From: Bacillus sp. Bos-x628
GTDB lineage: Bacteria > Bacillota > Bacilli > Bacillales > Bacillaceae
NCBI RefSeq assembly: GCF_040500475.1
Contig: NZ_CP159358.1
Coordinates: 1,302,001-1,366,000 of the forward strand
DNA: 64,000 nt
Reading direction: 5' to 3'
The translations under genes and the position numbers were made by a program. The first letter of the stretch is position 1, and the number at the start of each line of letters is the position of its first letter. Shown piece after piece: positions 1-9,422 of the stretch. The notes under the pieces were generated by a model. That model was not told the origin of the DNA. It did not search any database and saw only the letters and a program-made list of their open reading frames with translations.

Positions 1-1912
1 TGGAGCTTGCAATCACTGCCTGCAAAATGCCAACAAGCAAGAGTACACTATATTTGCTGGCAAACCATTCAAATGCATTTTTAGGGCGTCCAGAAGGCTC
101 TTTCATTGGGAACACCACTGTGAGCATTAATGCACCTACAAATAGTCCCATTGATAAAATATACGGTGTAAGCCCTGTTCCGTAATTATCAATCTTTTTC
201 GCTGTATCGTTTTCTGTTTTGACTGGGTTGGCAATCATATCATAATTATTCTGATCTGCATCAATGTCTCCCGTTTCATCTGCTGCACTTTTCAATTTAT
301 CGGACAGCTTGCCAGTACCACTCTTTAAGTCTCCCAACCCTTTATCAAGCGATTTTGAGCCTTCAGCAAGCTTAGATGTGTTGTTTTGAATACTAGCTGA
401 ACCACTTTCTAGTTTATTTAATGCTGCGCTAAGTTGACTTGAACCACTTGCAAGCTTATCTGCACCACTTTTCGCCGTCTGAAACTTACTGTTTGCAGTC
501 TGCAAACCTTCTTGTAATTTACCTTGACCTGTTTGAAGTGTTAATGCACCTTGATACAGCTTATTCGTACCAGCTGTCATTTGATCAATCGCATCTTGTA
601 TCGCAACTGTCGAAGTGTAAAGCTGTTCCGTTTTCTCAGGCAACTGCTTTACTTGCTGTAATTGTGCTTTTGCTGAAGCAACGGCAGACTGAATTTCACT
701 TGCATCAGGGAGTTGCTGCAAGGCCGTTAAGCTTTGCTGAAGTCCAGACAAGTCAGACAGTTCGATTTTAGGCAGACTATCAAGCTGCTCCATTGCTGCT
801 TTTTTCTCTTCATCTGTCATGGAACTGTTTTGAATAATGCTTTTTACTTTTGCATCACGATTAGACAGTGCTTCATTTAAATAGGCGAGCTTTGTATTGA
901 ATGTTTTGGCATCTTTTTTGACCTGATCGAGTTTTGGTGCCATCTTTTCAAGATTCGCTAATTCTGGTGAAGACAATACATTTTCCACTGCTTCTATCTT
1001 CTCTGAGAATGACTGGGCCTTATTGTTTAATTGCTCAATGCCTGCTGTGAATTGTGGCATTTTGGACGCAAGCTGCTGATGCCCTTCAAGACTTGTGTTG
1101 AGTCCTTTGGTCAATGTATCGATTCCAGCGCCAAGCTCTCCGAATTTATTATCAATGGTTTGATAACCCGTTAAGAGTTGACCAAGCCCACTATCAAGAG
1201 ATTGTATGCCAGTATTTAATTCGCCCAATTTTCCTGCGAACTGATGAACACCTTCACTATATGTTAAAGTTCCCTCGGCTAATTTCGCTAGATTGTCTTT
1301 TAATTTTTCACTTCCATTTTTTGCACTTTTTGTCCCGTCATCAATTTTTTTCGCACCATCGCTTGCTTGATCTAATCCTTTAGCAATTGTTTTGAAGTTA
1401 TCAAAGATGACCTCCGCATAATTTTCTGTAACTTCCTTTGAAACCGAATCTTTTAATTTGATAATGGCATTATTCGCAATTTGTGATGCGGCATAGTTCG
1501 CACCCGGATTCGTATAGTATTTTAAATTCGATTTTTTGGGATGTTTGTCTAAAACGGTACTCGCATTTTTTGAAAAATCTTTTGGTATTTCTACGATGAG
1601 ATAATAATCCTCGTTATTTAATCCCTTGATCGCCTTTTCTTCACTATCAACAAAATGCCATTTGAAGTTATCATTTTTCTTTAATTCTTTGACTAAATCG
1701 TCACCAACCTGTAACGTTTTGCCATCATAATGACTTCCCTCATCCAAATTGACCACTGCTACAGGTAATTGATCAACTGCCCCATATGGATCCCAGTATG
1801 CCTTTAGAAATACACCACTGTAGATCAGTGGAATAAATAGTACAGCTAAAATCGGGATCAGTAGCTTTTTACTCGTCACAATGTCTTTCCATTGATTCCG
1901 AATTAAATTCAT
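1..1912 (-). CDS. yhgE: YhgE/Pip family membrane protein (3' part outside window)
   Basis: About 637 residues are visible from the ATG at 1912; the stop lies left of position 1. The start follows a GGGAGG-type ribosome site. Near the N terminus there is one membrane segment (about residues 18-38), then an extracellular region beginning with WDPYGAV, typical of the YhgE/Pip (phage infection protein) family. The middle (about residues 150-560) is a long series of Leu/Ser/Gly-rich heptads suggesting a coiled-coil ectodomain, and the last residues seen enter a hydrophobic segment, consistent with the C-terminal ABC2-type membrane domain. B. subtilis YhgE is about 775 aa, so roughly the last 140 residues are missing here. 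It lies just downstream of the TetR gene yhgD, separated by a palindrome, so local repression is inferred. The cargo is unknown; the family is linked to type VII secretion and phage adsorption in other bacteria. Confidence 0.85.
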   Translation of the reverse strand, partial: MNLIRNQWKDIVTSKKLLIPILAVLFIPLIYSGVFLKAYWDPYGAVDQLPVAVVNLDEGSHYDGKTLQVGDDLVKELKKNDNFKWHFVDSEEKAIKGLNNEDYYLIVEIPKDFSKNASTVLDKHPKKSNLKYYTNPGANYAASQIANNAIIKLKDSVSKEVTENYAEVIFDNFKTIAKGLDQASDGAKKIDDGTKSAKNGSEKLKDNLAKLAEGTLTYSEGVHQFAGKLGELNTGIQSLDSGLGQLLTGYQTIDNKFGELGAGIDTLTKGLNTSLEGHQQLASKMPQFTAGIEQLNNKAQSFSEKIEAVENVLSSPELANLEKMAPKLDQVKKDAKTFNTKLAYLNEALSNRDAKVKSIIQNSSMTDEEKKAAMEQLDSLPKIELSDLSGLQQSLTALQQLPDASEIQSAVASAKAQLQQVKQLPEKTEQLYTSTVAIQDAIDQMTAGTNKLYQGALTLQTGQGKLQEGLQTANSKFQTAKSGADKLASGSSQLSAALNKLESGSASIQNNTSKLAEGSKSLDKGLGDLKSGTGKLSDKLKSAADETGDIDADQNNYDMIANPVKTENDTAKKIDNYGTGLTPYILSMGLFVGALMLTVVFPMKEPSGRPKNAFEWFASKYSVLLLVGILQAVIASS

Positions 1913-1933
1913 TGCTGTTTTCCTCCCTAGATG

Positions 1934-1960
1934 AATGACTAAATTTACAATATAGTCATT
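1934..1960. promoter_or_regulatory. Candidate YhgD operator 1 (yhgD-yhgE gap)
   Basis: A 27-bp palindrome with 8-bp arms, AATGACTA-N11-TAGTCATT, lies between the yhgD stop and the yhgE ribosome site. The same layout recurs upstream of yhgD at 2567-2593. TetR-family regulators bind such dyads, so this is inferred to be the YhgD operator controlling yhgE. Confidence 0.6.
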
Positions 1961-1973
1961 TGAACTCAAAAAA

Positions 1974-2552
1974 TTATGTTGTGGCAGAAAGTCCCTTTAG
2001 TACAAAAAGCTCTAAGGATTCAGCTACCTTTTCTTTCGATAAAGGTTCATATCTTTTTTCCCAATCAAAAATAAGTGCAATATATAATTTCACCATCACA
2101 AATGCAGTCAACTCAGGATCACAAGGCTTAATGTCGCCTTTTTCTAACGCTTCTTTTACTTTTGTTTTAATGTAGCGAATGATCATTTGCTCCATTTTCT
2201 CAATCATTTCCTTGACTGCTGACGTGCCGATCTCTGCATTTTCCTGAAAGATTTTAATTGTGAGCTGGTGGTTTTTTCGAAATTCCAATATTGCAAAGAG
2301 CGCTAAGTGAAGATTTTCAGAGAAGCTATTGTTCTCATCTATTGCCTCATCAGCAATTCTTCTCATCTCCTTTAAGAGGGATGTGAAAATTTCATCGAAC
2401 AGCTCTTCTTTGTTTTTAAAAAAGGTATAAATGGTTCCTTTTCCGACGTTTGCAAGCTTTGCCACAAGATCCATCGTTGTCGCTTTATAACCAAACTGAG
2501 TAAAAGCTTTGGTTGCCCCATCTAAAATCATTTGTCTCCTGTCAACACTCAT
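1974..2552 (-). CDS. yhgD: TetR/AcrR family transcriptional regulator
   Basis: This 192-aa protein has the TetR N-terminal DNA-binding domain at residues 5-52 (helix-turn-helix around GYKATTMDLVAKLANVGKGTIYTFF, read in two halves) and a variable helical ligand domain after it, with a hydrophobic DPELTAFVMVKLYIALIFDW stretch near residue 150. Length is normal for the family. It sits between hemY and yhgE on the same strand. Two matching 27-bp palindromes, one in front of yhgD and one in front of yhgE, suggest it represses itself and yhgE. The inducer cannot be read from sequence. It matches B. subtilis YhgD by neighbourhood and length. Confidence 0.85.
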   Translation of the reverse strand: MSVDRRQMILDGATKAFTQFGYKATTMDLVAKLANVGKGTIYTFFKNKEELFDEIFTSLLKEMRRIADEAIDENNSFSENLHLALFAILEFRKNHQLTIKIFQENAEIGTSAVKEMIEKMEQMIIRYIKTKVKEALEKGDIKPCDPELTAFVMVKLYIALIFDWEKRYEPLSKEKVAESLELFVLKGLSATT

Positions 2553-2566
2553 GATCTCACTCCCAA

Positions 2567-2593
2567 AATGACTATTTGAACGTTTTGGTCATT
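2567..2593. promoter_or_regulatory. Candidate YhgD operator 2 (upstream of yhgD)
   Basis: A 27-bp dyad, AATGACTA-N11-TGGTCATT, begins 15 bp before the yhgD start codon. Arms and spacing match the dyad at 1934-1960 with one base changed, which supports an autoregulatory operator. Confidence 0.6.
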
Positions 2594-2690
2594 AAGTACA
2601 GAAAGTAATATACCATGATCCTTTCCTAAAATGCAACTATTAGATCACATTTATTATTCACCTCTTTTTTCTAAACATACGAACATCAAA

Positions 2691-2722
2691 AATCTCCCTT
2701 TCCAATCATCGAAAAGGGAGAT
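2691..2722 (-). terminator. Terminator after hemEHY
   Basis: A perfect 11-bp stem (arm AATCTCCCTTT and its complement) is followed on the minus strand by TTTTTG. It lies directly behind the hemY stop and separates hemEHY from yhgD. Confidence 0.8.
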
Positions 2723-2729
2723 TAACTAA

Positions 2730-4142
2730 TTATGAAAATAAGTAAGATACGGCTTCTGTGATGGCGGCTTTTCCTTGATCAATACAATCAGGAATCCCAA
2801 CTCCTTCAAAAGCAGCACCTGTGATATAAATACCAGGATATGATTGCTTAAACGTTTCACGCATATTCGAAATCTGCTGTTGGTGCCCAACGTGATATTG
2901 CGGCATACTTGTCTTCCATCGCGTCACCGTTGTGAGTTCAGGGTCAGCTTTAATATCCATGATTTTCTTTAAATCTTCCAGCACAATGCTAACGATTTGA
3001 CTGTCTGACTGCTCGACAATGGATTCGTCGCCTGCTTTCCCTACATACGCACGCAATAACGTTTTTCCTTTAGGAGCTGTATGCGGCCATTTTTTATTCG
3101 TCCATGTACATGCTGTAATAGAAAAATCACTATTTCTTGAAATCACAAAACCTGTTCCATGATATTCATTATGAACATCCTCTTCTTTAAAGCCTAATGC
3201 AACAGTGGCTACAGAAGTAGACGTCATGTCATGCAAGTACTGAAGCCCAGCTTCTTTAGGAAACATGGAGTAGATGGATTTGTGCGGAGTTGTCACAATG
3301 GCTGAATCCGCATAGAGCGTTTGACCGCTGTCTAATTGAATATGATAACCCCCGCTCGTTTTTTCAATATGCGTGACTTTTGTTCCTTTATAAATAGTCG
3401 TACGCTTTAGCTTGCTTTCTACTGCTTCAACAAGCGTCTGTAACCCTTGATTAATGGTTTGGAACTGACCTTGCTTTTTCGCTGTCACTTGTTTCGCTTT
3501 CGCATGATGTTGAGACTTTTTCATTCCTAAAATCAAGCTGCGGTGCTTTTGTTCTGTTTCATAGAATTGTGGGAATGTCGACATTAAACTTAGACGGTCA
3601 ATATCACCTGCATATATACCTGATAGGAGCGGTTCAATTAAATTCTCGACCACTTCATCTCCCACACGCCTTCTAAAAAATTCACCAAGCGACTGGTCTT
3701 CTGTCTGTTTGCTCTTTGGCAGAACAAAATCCATAGCAGCTCTGGCTTTTCCTGCTACTGAAAATAGACCTGTTGTGATAAAAGGGCTAATTTGGGTTGG
3801 AATTCCCATGACAGCACCTTTTGGCATTGGATGAAGCGTTTCATTCACTAGAACATACGCTTGCCCTGTCTCATTATTGACAAGCTGATCGGACAGACCG
3901 ACATCCTTCGCCAACTGCGGTCCACTGACTTTTCTTTCTAGAAAAGAATCTGGTCCGCGTTCAATAATATAGCCGTCTTTATATAGTGTTTGAATTTTCC
4001 CACCTAGCCTAGGACTCGCTTCAATAAGAGATATTTGGATAGGAAATCCTTTTTCTTGGACTTCTTTTTCCAAATAGAAAGCGGCGGCCAAACCAGTGAT
4101 GCCACCGCCAATGATGACAAGGTGTTTTTGAATGTCATGCAT
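2730..4142 (-). CDS. hemY: Coproporphyrinogen III oxidase, HemY/CgoX type
   Basis: This FAD-dependent oxidase of 470 aa matches the usual length of Bacillus HemY. The N-terminal dinucleotide-binding motif GGGITGLAAA is at residues 12-21 and the flavin end motif GAAFEGVGIPDCIDQGKAA is close to the C terminus. In Firmicutes this enzyme oxidises coproporphyrinogen III to coproporphyrin III (the coproporphyrin-dependent haem route), although it is often labelled protoporphyrinogen oxidase. It is the last gene of hemE-hemH-hemY, 14 bp behind hemH, and is followed by a strong terminator. No truncation or frame break is seen. Confidence 0.95.
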   Translation of the reverse strand: MHDIQKHLVIIGGGITGLAAAFYLEKEVQEKGFPIQISLIEASPRLGGKIQTLYKDGYIIERGPDSFLERKVSGPQLAKDVGLSDQLVNNETGQAYVLVNETLHPMPKGAVMGIPTQISPFITTGLFSVAGKARAAMDFVLPKSKQTEDQSLGEFFRRRVGDEVVENLIEPLLSGIYAGDIDRLSLMSTFPQFYETEQKHRSLILGMKKSQHHAKAKQVTAKKQGQFQTINQGLQTLVEAVESKLKRTTIYKGTKVTHIEKTSGGYHIQLDSGQTLYADSAIVTTPHKSIYSMFPKEAGLQYLHDMTSTSVATVALGFKEEDVHNEYHGTGFVISRNSDFSITACTWTNKKWPHTAPKGKTLLRAYVGKAGDESIVEQSDSQIVSIVLEDLKKIMDIKADPELTTVTRWKTSMPQYHVGHQQQISNMRETFKQSYPGIYITGAAFEGVGIPDCIDQGKAAITEAVSYLFS

Positions 4143-4156
4143 ATGATCGCCTTCTT

Positions 4157-5104
4157 TTATATAGTTACTTGCTTTTCCTTAAGCTTCTTCAAAACGACTG
4201 TTGCCAGTGCATCAATAAATGCAGGTTTTGCATTTGGCATTTCTGGACGATAGTAGGAAGCACCAATTTCATCTGTCACGACTTTACATTCATAATCATT
4301 GTCGTATAACACTTCAAGATGATCTGCTACAAAGCCAACAGGTACATAGACAAACGTTTTATAGCCTTTTTGTTCAAATAAATCACGCGTTAAATCTTGT
4401 ACATCTGGACCAAGCCATGGATCAGGCGTATTTCCTTCACTTTGCCAGCCGATTTCATAATGTTCAATACCAGCACCTTCTGCAATCATTTTTGCAGATT
4501 CAGCTAATTGATCAGGATATGGATCCCCTGCAGCAATAATTTTTTCAGGCAGACTATGAGCAGAAACAATCAATACTGCCGATTCTCTTTCTTCCTGACT
4601 CATAGATGCATAAGTGTCTTTCACTTGTTCCACCCAATAGTTAACAAACTTCGGCTCATCATACCAACTTTCAACAGATATAATCTTCAGGTTGCCAAGC
4701 TTTTCTGCTTCATCTTGCGCACGTTTATTATAAGACTTCACACTAAATGTGGAGAAATGAGGCGCTAGTACAATACTGACCGCTTCTGTTATGCCATCTT
4801 GATGCATTTGCGTCACAGCATCCTCAATGAAAGGTTCAATATGTTTTAAACCAATGTATACGTGAAATTCAATGTTATCTTGGATTTCATTTAAACGTTC
4901 ACATAAACCGTTTGCCTGCTGTTCTGTGATTTTGGATAAAGGAGAAATTCCGCCGATTGCTCGGTAGCGATCTTTTAAATCTTGCAACATGTCTGGCTCC
5001 GGCTTTCTACCTCTACGGATATGTGTATAATAACGCTCAATGTCTTCTTCTTTATATGGGGTGCCATATGCCATGACAAGAAGTCCCATTTTCTTTTTCT
5101 CCAC
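4157..5104 (-). CDS. hemH: Coproporphyrin ferrochelatase HemH/CpfC
   Basis: The soluble monomeric ferrochelatase inserts Fe2+ into coproporphyrin III (Firmicute route). The motif [21 protein letters not shown] at the N terminus (first 20 residues quoted in part), the catalytic His in SAHSLPEKI and the acidic E in [16 protein letters not shown] are all present. A GTG at 5104 is preferred because AAGGAG lies 8 bp upstream; it gives 315 aa, close to 310 aa in B. subtilis. An upstream in-frame GTG at 5113 would place the ribosome site too close. It is the middle gene of hemEHY, 31 bp after hemE. Confidence 0.95.
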   Translation of the reverse strand: MEKKKMGLLVMAYGTPYKEEDIERYYTHIRRGRKPEPDMLQDLKDRYRAIGGISPLSKITEQQANGLCERLNEIQDNIEFHVYIGLKHIEPFIEDAVTQMHQDGITEAVSIVLAPHFSTFSVKSYNKRAQDEAEKLGNLKIISVESWYDEPKFVNYWVEQVKDTYASMSQEERESAVLIVSAHSLPEKIIAAGDPYPDQLAESAKMIAEGAGIEHYEIGWQSEGNTPDPWLGPDVQDLTRDLFEQKGYKTFVYVPVGFVADHLEVLYDNDYECKVVTDEIGASYYRPEMPNAKPAFIDALATVVLKKLKEKQVTI

Positions 5105-5135
5105 AACCAACACTCCTTCAGATCATAAAAATAGT

Positions 5136-6194
5136 TTAGATGGATCGCCTTTTTTGATTAGCAGAATAGTCATGAATAAAATCTGTCAGCTTCTTTAACG
5201 TTTCTGGGGAAACATCAGGAAAAACACCATGACCTAGATTAAATAAGAAGTAATTTGATTTCATGCCCTGATCTAAAATGTCTTTCGCTCTTTTTTCAAT
5301 CACTTTCCAAGGAGCAAGTAAGATAGATGGATCAAGGTTCCCTTGCAATGTTTTTGTTAAGCCCTCTTTTCGCGCTTCGTCTACACTCATGCGCCAATCA
5401 AGTCCAATGACATCCAGCGGCAGATCATGCCAATCTTTTGCAAGATGACTAGCTCCAACTCCATACATAATCATTGGTACGTTCTCAGACTTAAGTTCAG
5501 TAAAGATACGCTGCATCACAGGCTTAATAAATGTCCGATAATCTGCTGCATTTAAAGCGCCAACCCAAGAGTCGAAGATTTGAAATGCACTTATCCCCGC
5601 TTTCACCTGTGCCCGAATATACGTAATTGTCATATCAGCTAATTTGTTCATTAATAGCATCCAAGTATCTGGATTACTGTACATGAGCGCCTTCGTTTTA
5701 TGATAATTTTTTGATGGACCGCCTTCAATCATATAGCTTGCCATCGTGAATGGAGCACCTGCAAAACCAATGAGCGGAACACTCAGTTGCTCCGTCGTTA
5801 AAAGCTTGATCGTCTCGAGCACATACGGCACATCCTCCTCAGGATGAAGCTCTCCTAGACGTTCAATATCTGCCCTTGTTCGAATTGGCGAATCAATAAC
5901 AGGTCCAATTCCATTTTTAATTTCCACATCTACTCCGATAGACGGAAGCGGGGTCATAATATCTTTATATAAAATAGCGGCATCTACACCATATTGTTCT
6001 ACAGGAAGTCTTGTCACATAAGCACATAGCTCTGGCTGGTGGGTAATTTCAAATAACCCGTACTTTTCTTTAAGAGCACGATATTCAGGTTGTGAGCGCC
6101 CTGCCTGTCTCATATACCAAACAGGTACATATTCTGTTTTTTCCCCTTTGCACGCCTTTAAGAACGTATCATTAAAAGCCTTCGTTTTCCCCAT
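5136..6194 (-). CDS. hemE: Uroporphyrinogen decarboxylase
   Basis: HemE decarboxylates the four acetate side chains of uroporphyrinogen III to give coproporphyrinogen III. The 352-aa length is standard. The N-terminal signature [11 protein letters not shown] and the substrate-pocket motif GFAGAPFT are intact, and the C-terminal [10 protein letters not shown] loop is present. It is the first gene of the hemEHY operon, starting with ATG behind GAAAGG. The 123-bp leader between pbpF and hemE contains two overlapping inverted repeats (described separately), so the operon may be regulated at the RNA level. Confidence 0.95.
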   Translation of the reverse strand: MGKTKAFNDTFLKACKGEKTEYVPVWYMRQAGRSQPEYRALKEKYGLFEITHQPELCAYVTRLPVEQYGVDAAILYKDIMTPLPSIGVDVEIKNGIGPVIDSPIRTRADIERLGELHPEEDVPYVLETIKLLTTEQLSVPLIGFAGAPFTMASYMIEGGPSKNYHKTKALMYSNPDTWMLLMNKLADMTITYIRAQVKAGISAFQIFDSWVGALNAADYRTFIKPVMQRIFTELKSENVPMIMYGVGASHLAKDWHDLPLDVIGLDWRMSVDEARKEGLTKTLQGNLDPSILLAPWKVIEKRAKDILDQGMKSNYFLFNLGHGVFPDVSPETLKKLTDFIHDYSANQKRRSI

Positions 6195-6255
6195 TACCTT
6201 TCATTCCACCTTTCGCCTCACGCTCTCTTGCACAAGGCTCAAACACTGCTTTTAC

Positions 6256-6291
6256 TATACCGCTTTTTCAAGGTACGGTATACTAAAGCGG
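6256..6291 (-). promoter_or_regulatory. Overlapping inverted repeats in the pbpF-hemE gap
   Basis: Two 7-bp stems share bases: TATACCG (6256-6262) with CGGTATA (6276-6282), and CCGCTTT (6260-6266) with AAAGCGG (6285-6291). Only one can form at a time. No T tract follows in the hemE direction, so it is not a simple terminator. Function is unknown. Confidence 0.35.
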
Positions 6292-6317
6292 CTCAATGTT
6301 CAAAAAATCGCCGAATA

Positions 6318-8453
6318 TTAACGTCCAAAAGCCTCTGGCTTGACATAAGGGCTGCCTTCGCCTTCTTCTTTCGTCTGGGTATTGTACGGGACGACCTTAT
6401 ACTCCGCATCTGAAAACACATTCGCATACGGCATAGTGTAGCTGTTTGTGCCAGTTACTGTGTCAATCAGCGCCTCGCTTCCATTTCTCTTTTCGTAAAT
6501 TCGATATTCAACCCGTTTATCCTCTTGATCATCCCATGACAATTCTAAAGTAAACAACCCTTTTATTTTAAACGTGTAACTGGCTTCAAATCCTGATAGT
6601 CCTTCTAAACGAATAGGTGATTGCAAATCTTTTATGCCCTCCGGCTTTTCAAACGTCTCTTGAGTCACTCCTGCTGTTGTTAAAATATCTTTGAAAAGCT
6701 GTACTGGATACTGACTGCCTCCTGTTAAGTAGTGGCTGTCATCTGTTTTGTCATACCCCATCCAGATCGCTCCAGTTGTACTAGGTGTGTACCCAGCAAA
6801 CCATGCATCTTTTGTTGCACCTTTCACACCTGAATATGTCGTCGTCCCAGTCTTCCCTGCTAAATCTCCAGCATAAGAGCCGCTTTGAGCTGTCCCACCT
6901 TTCACGACTTGCTGAAGCATTCTCGTCATATTCCATGCATTTTGGACACTAAACACACGCTCTGGCTTGTTTTGATTCTTTTCAAGTGTTTCTCCTTCAT
7001 CATTTTCTATTTTCGTAATGAAGAAAGGTTTTTGATATACTCCCTCATTTGCAAATGTATGAAAAGCGCCAACAACCTGAAGAGGTGAAACCCCTTTTTC
7101 TAAGCCGCCAAGTGCAATCGCGAGTCCATTATCCGATATATCAATCCCCATTTTTTCAAGATACGATTTAGAAGTGTCAATTCCAAGTTGATTTAGCGTC
7201 CATACAGCAGCAGTATTTTTACTTTTCATGAGCGCATCAACCATCGTCACTTGCCCTTCATACTGCCCATCGTAATTCTTTGGCGAATAGCCGTCGTAGC
7301 TTTTTTCTTTATCTTCAAGCAGTGAATAAGGCTTAAACTTCTTCTCTTGCATCGCTGGACCATAAACGGCAATTGGTTTAAAAACAGATCCAGGCTGTCT
7401 GACGGCTGTCACTCTGTTATAACCTCCAGCATGATATTCTCGTCCCCCAATGGCTGCTTTCACACCACCTGTTACATTATCAATAAACACTGCGCTGCTT
7501 TCGGGTGAACCGCTTTTTCCCGGGAAATAACGATTGTTTTTCATCGCATTATAAGCAACTTTTTGCAAATTCATATCAATCGGTACAGTAATGGTATAGC
7601 CACCTTGAAGCAATTGTTCATGGGAAATTGCATACTCGGATTCCGCTTCTTTTATAATGAGATCAACATAGCTGTCTGCCCAAGGTGTTTCTGATTTCTT
7701 TTTTACATGGATACCGAGTGTTCTGCCTTTTGCTTCAACTGTTTCTGAAGATGACAAATAACCTTGTTCATTCATTAAATTCAAGATTGTATCTCGTCTT
7801 TGTTTATTTTTATCAGGATGTAGTACTGGTGAGTAAGTGGAAGGTGCTTTAGGCATAGCTGCAAGACTGGCTCCCTCACTTACGGTCAAATCCTTTACAT
7901 CTTTATTAAAGTAATAGTTTGCAGCCGCCTGAATGCCATATACGCCATGACCGAAGTAGAGCTGATTGAGATACATTTCAAGAAGTTTATCCTTTGAATA
8001 ATCTCTTTCTAAATTAATCGCGATAATGACTTCTTTTGTTTTTCTAAGAAAGGTTTTATCATGTGTGAGAAAAATATTTTTTGCGAGCTGCTGGGTAATG
8101 GTACTGCCGCCCTCTATTTTTCCTCCCGCTAATATATCTCGATAAATCGCCCTTGAAATGGATTGAGCATCAATTCCGTGATGCTCATAAAAACGCTTGT
8201 CCTCTACAGCAACAAAAGCCTTTGCCACTTTATCAGGAACTTCCTTTAATGACACAGGATCCCGATTTTCTGAATACATACTTGTGATTTCTTTTCCATT
8301 CTGATCAATGATTTTTGATGAAGCGTGAAAAACGAGCTTCTTCTCATCTATAACATAATGTCCTAAAAATAAAATGGTCAGATAGCCAATAAATGAAAGC
8401 ACGAGGGTACTTCCTGCAATGACTAATGGAATGATTATCTTCTTTTTTTTCAA
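6318..8453 (-). CDS. pbpF: Class A penicillin-binding protein (transglycosylase/transpeptidase)
   Basis: This 711-aa bifunctional murein synthase has an N-terminal membrane anchor (about residues 5-30). The GT51 glycosyltransferase domain shows VEDKRFYEHHGID and GGSTITQQLAKN (about residues 85-150). The transpeptidase shows SxxK as GSVFKP, SxN as SKN and KTG as GKTGTTT (about residues 355, 412 and 555). A beta-rich tail follows (about 620-711). The start is TTG at 8453 behind GAGGTG. PbpF in B. subtilis works in growth and spore germ-cell-wall synthesis; here it keeps the same place, upstream of hemE and divergent from hmoB. Confidence 0.93.
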   Translation of the reverse strand: MKKKKIIIPLVIAGSTLVLSFIGYLTILFLGHYVIDEKKLVFHASSKIIDQNGKEITSMYSENRDPVSLKEVPDKVAKAFVAVEDKRFYEHHGIDAQSISRAIYRDILAGGKIEGGSTITQQLAKNIFLTHDKTFLRKTKEVIIAINLERDYSKDKLLEMYLNQLYFGHGVYGIQAAANYYFNKDVKDLTVSEGASLAAMPKAPSTYSPVLHPDKNKQRRDTILNLMNEQGYLSSSETVEAKGRTLGIHVKKKSETPWADSYVDLIIKEAESEYAISHEQLLQGGYTITVPIDMNLQKVAYNAMKNNRYFPGKSGSPESSAVFIDNVTGGVKAAIGGREYHAGGYNRVTAVRQPGSVFKPIAVYGPAMQEKKFKPYSLLEDKEKSYDGYSPKNYDGQYEGQVTMVDALMKSKNTAAVWTLNQLGIDTSKSYLEKMGIDISDNGLAIALGGLEKGVSPLQVVGAFHTFANEGVYQKPFFITKIENDEGETLEKNQNKPERVFSVQNAWNMTRMLQQVVKGGTAQSGSYAGDLAGKTGTTTYSGVKGATKDAWFAGYTPSTTGAIWMGYDKTDDSHYLTGGSQYPVQLFKDILTTAGVTQETFEKPEGIKDLQSPIRLEGLSGFEASYTFKIKGLFTLELSWDDQEDKRVEYRIYEKRNGSEALIDTVTGTNSYTMPYANVFSDAEYKVVPYNTQTKEEGEGSPYVKPEAFGR

Positions 8454-8528
8454 ATTAGGTCACCTCATTCCTTTATAAGGATAGTATGGGATGGATTGCT
8501 TCATAATATGTTTTATGGATTGACTACC

Positions 8529-8550
8529 AAAGAATTATATATCATTCTTT
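8529..8550. promoter_or_regulatory. Near-palindrome in the pbpF-hmoB divergent promoter region
   Basis: AAAGAAT-N8-ATTCTTT lies about 30 bp upstream of the hmoB start. It is AT-rich and only loosely like a PerR/Fur-type box, so a metal- or peroxide-responsive operator is possible but unproven. Confidence 0.3.
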
Positions 8551-8580
8551 TGTTATACTATCAAGCAGGAGGCGGTTTAG

Positions 8581-9066
8581 TTGAATTTCTATATCACGTA
8601 TGGAACAGCAGACTTTTTGCACAAAATCGCAAAGGAACATCACCTAGAAAAGTTGCTTTATATGGTTGGTAAAGACCAAGCGGCTCTCTTTCATGAAACA
8701 GATGGAGAGACTGTGTTTAAAGCCCCGCATTCATATGATGTGATTTATGCAAAAGGAGAGCTCGTCCAATCTGGTTTCGTCACCTTGCATCATATCCCCG
8801 TTAAGCTTGAAAGTAGAACACTTTTTGAATCGACCTATCAGAAAAAAACGAAGATCTCTGAACATCAGCGAGGCTTTCAGGCACTTCGTGTTTTAAGACC
8901 GCAGAAGGATGAAGAAGTATATATTATTTTAACGCTTTGGGAATCTGAGGACCTGTTTCAAGACTTTCACGAGTCTGAGGCTTTCTTTCAGCCACATGAA
9001 GATACAGGCTCCATCTTCTCTCGCCCTGCCTATCTCACATCCTATCATGCCTTAACAGAAAATTAA
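8581..9066 (+). CDS. hmoB: Haem-degrading monooxygenase HmoB
   Basis: The 161-aa product has a divergent N-terminal half and a C-terminal ABM (antibiotic biosynthesis monooxygenase-like ferredoxin fold) half at about residues 65-155, with the typical FQALRVLRP and LTLWESEDLFQDFHES stretches. HmoB (YhgC) of B. subtilis opens haem oxidatively and releases iron. Start is TTG at 8581, 8 bp behind AGGAGG. It is transcribed away from pbpF and sits next to the haem synthesis operon, so synthesis and breakdown genes are adjacent. A terminator follows at once. Confidence 0.88.
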   Translation: MNFYITYGTADFLHKIAKEHHLEKLLYMVGKDQAALFHETDGETVFKAPHSYDVIYAKGELVQSGFVTLHHIPVKLESRTLFESTYQKKTKISEHQRGFQALRVLRPQKDEEVYIILTLWESEDLFQDFHESEAFFQPHEDTGSIFSRPAYLTSYHALTEN

Positions 9067-9093
9067 GGAAGTGCTGCTATGCACTTCCCTTTT
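9067..9093 (+). terminator. Terminator of hmoB
   Basis: GGAAGTGC and GCACTTCC form an 8-bp stem with a 6-nt loop, followed by CTTTTT, beginning at the hmoB stop codon. Confidence 0.85.
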
Positions 9094-9099
9094 TCATAT

Positions 9100-9131
9100 A
9101 AAAAAGCCCAATGGAATGATCTTGGGCTCTC
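9100..9131 (-). terminator. Terminator of the zinc-ribbon gene
   Basis: On the minus strand a stem of AGCCCAA with TTGGGCT is followed by a TTTTTT run, just after the stop at 9144. Confidence 0.8.
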
Positions 9132-9143
9132 CGTTTATTGTCT

Positions 9144-9422
9144 TCATTTAAGCTCGTACCGGTGCATGAGTGGCTGCACCACATAAAAGTTTAGTAAAAT
9201 CCATCCTAATAAAATAGGCCACTTTATGATCGGTATGGCGCCTTTGAGCTGAATCAGCATAAAAATAAATGGAATGAAACAAATCGTGAAGAACCCAATC
9301 TTCGAGGCAAACGTCTCTTTGATTCGATGCTTACAGTTTGGGCACACCATCATTCTTGTATGAGATAAATGAAATTTCTCTACAAAAGAAAATACTTTTG
9401 AACAATTTGGACAACTTCCCAA
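9144..9422 (-). CDS. Small membrane protein with CxxC...CxxC zinc ribbon
   Basis: The protein has paired CPNC motifs about 20 residues apart, followed by two hydrophobic segments (about residues 42-60 and 66-82), which matches the cxxc_20_cxxc family (TIGR04104). The TTG at 9422 is chosen because AAGGGGG lies 7 bp upstream and it starts the protein three residues before the first Cys, giving 92 aa. Longer readings exist (ATG at 9449, or an open frame to 9533), but those regions lack a good ribosome site. Function is unknown. It lies between hmoB and yhaA, convergent with hmoB. Confidence 0.65.
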   Translation of the reverse strand: MGSCPNCSKVFSFVEKFHLSHTRMMVCPNCKHRIKETFASKIGFFTICFIPFIFMLIQLKGAIPIIKWPILLGWILLNFYVVQPLMHRYELK

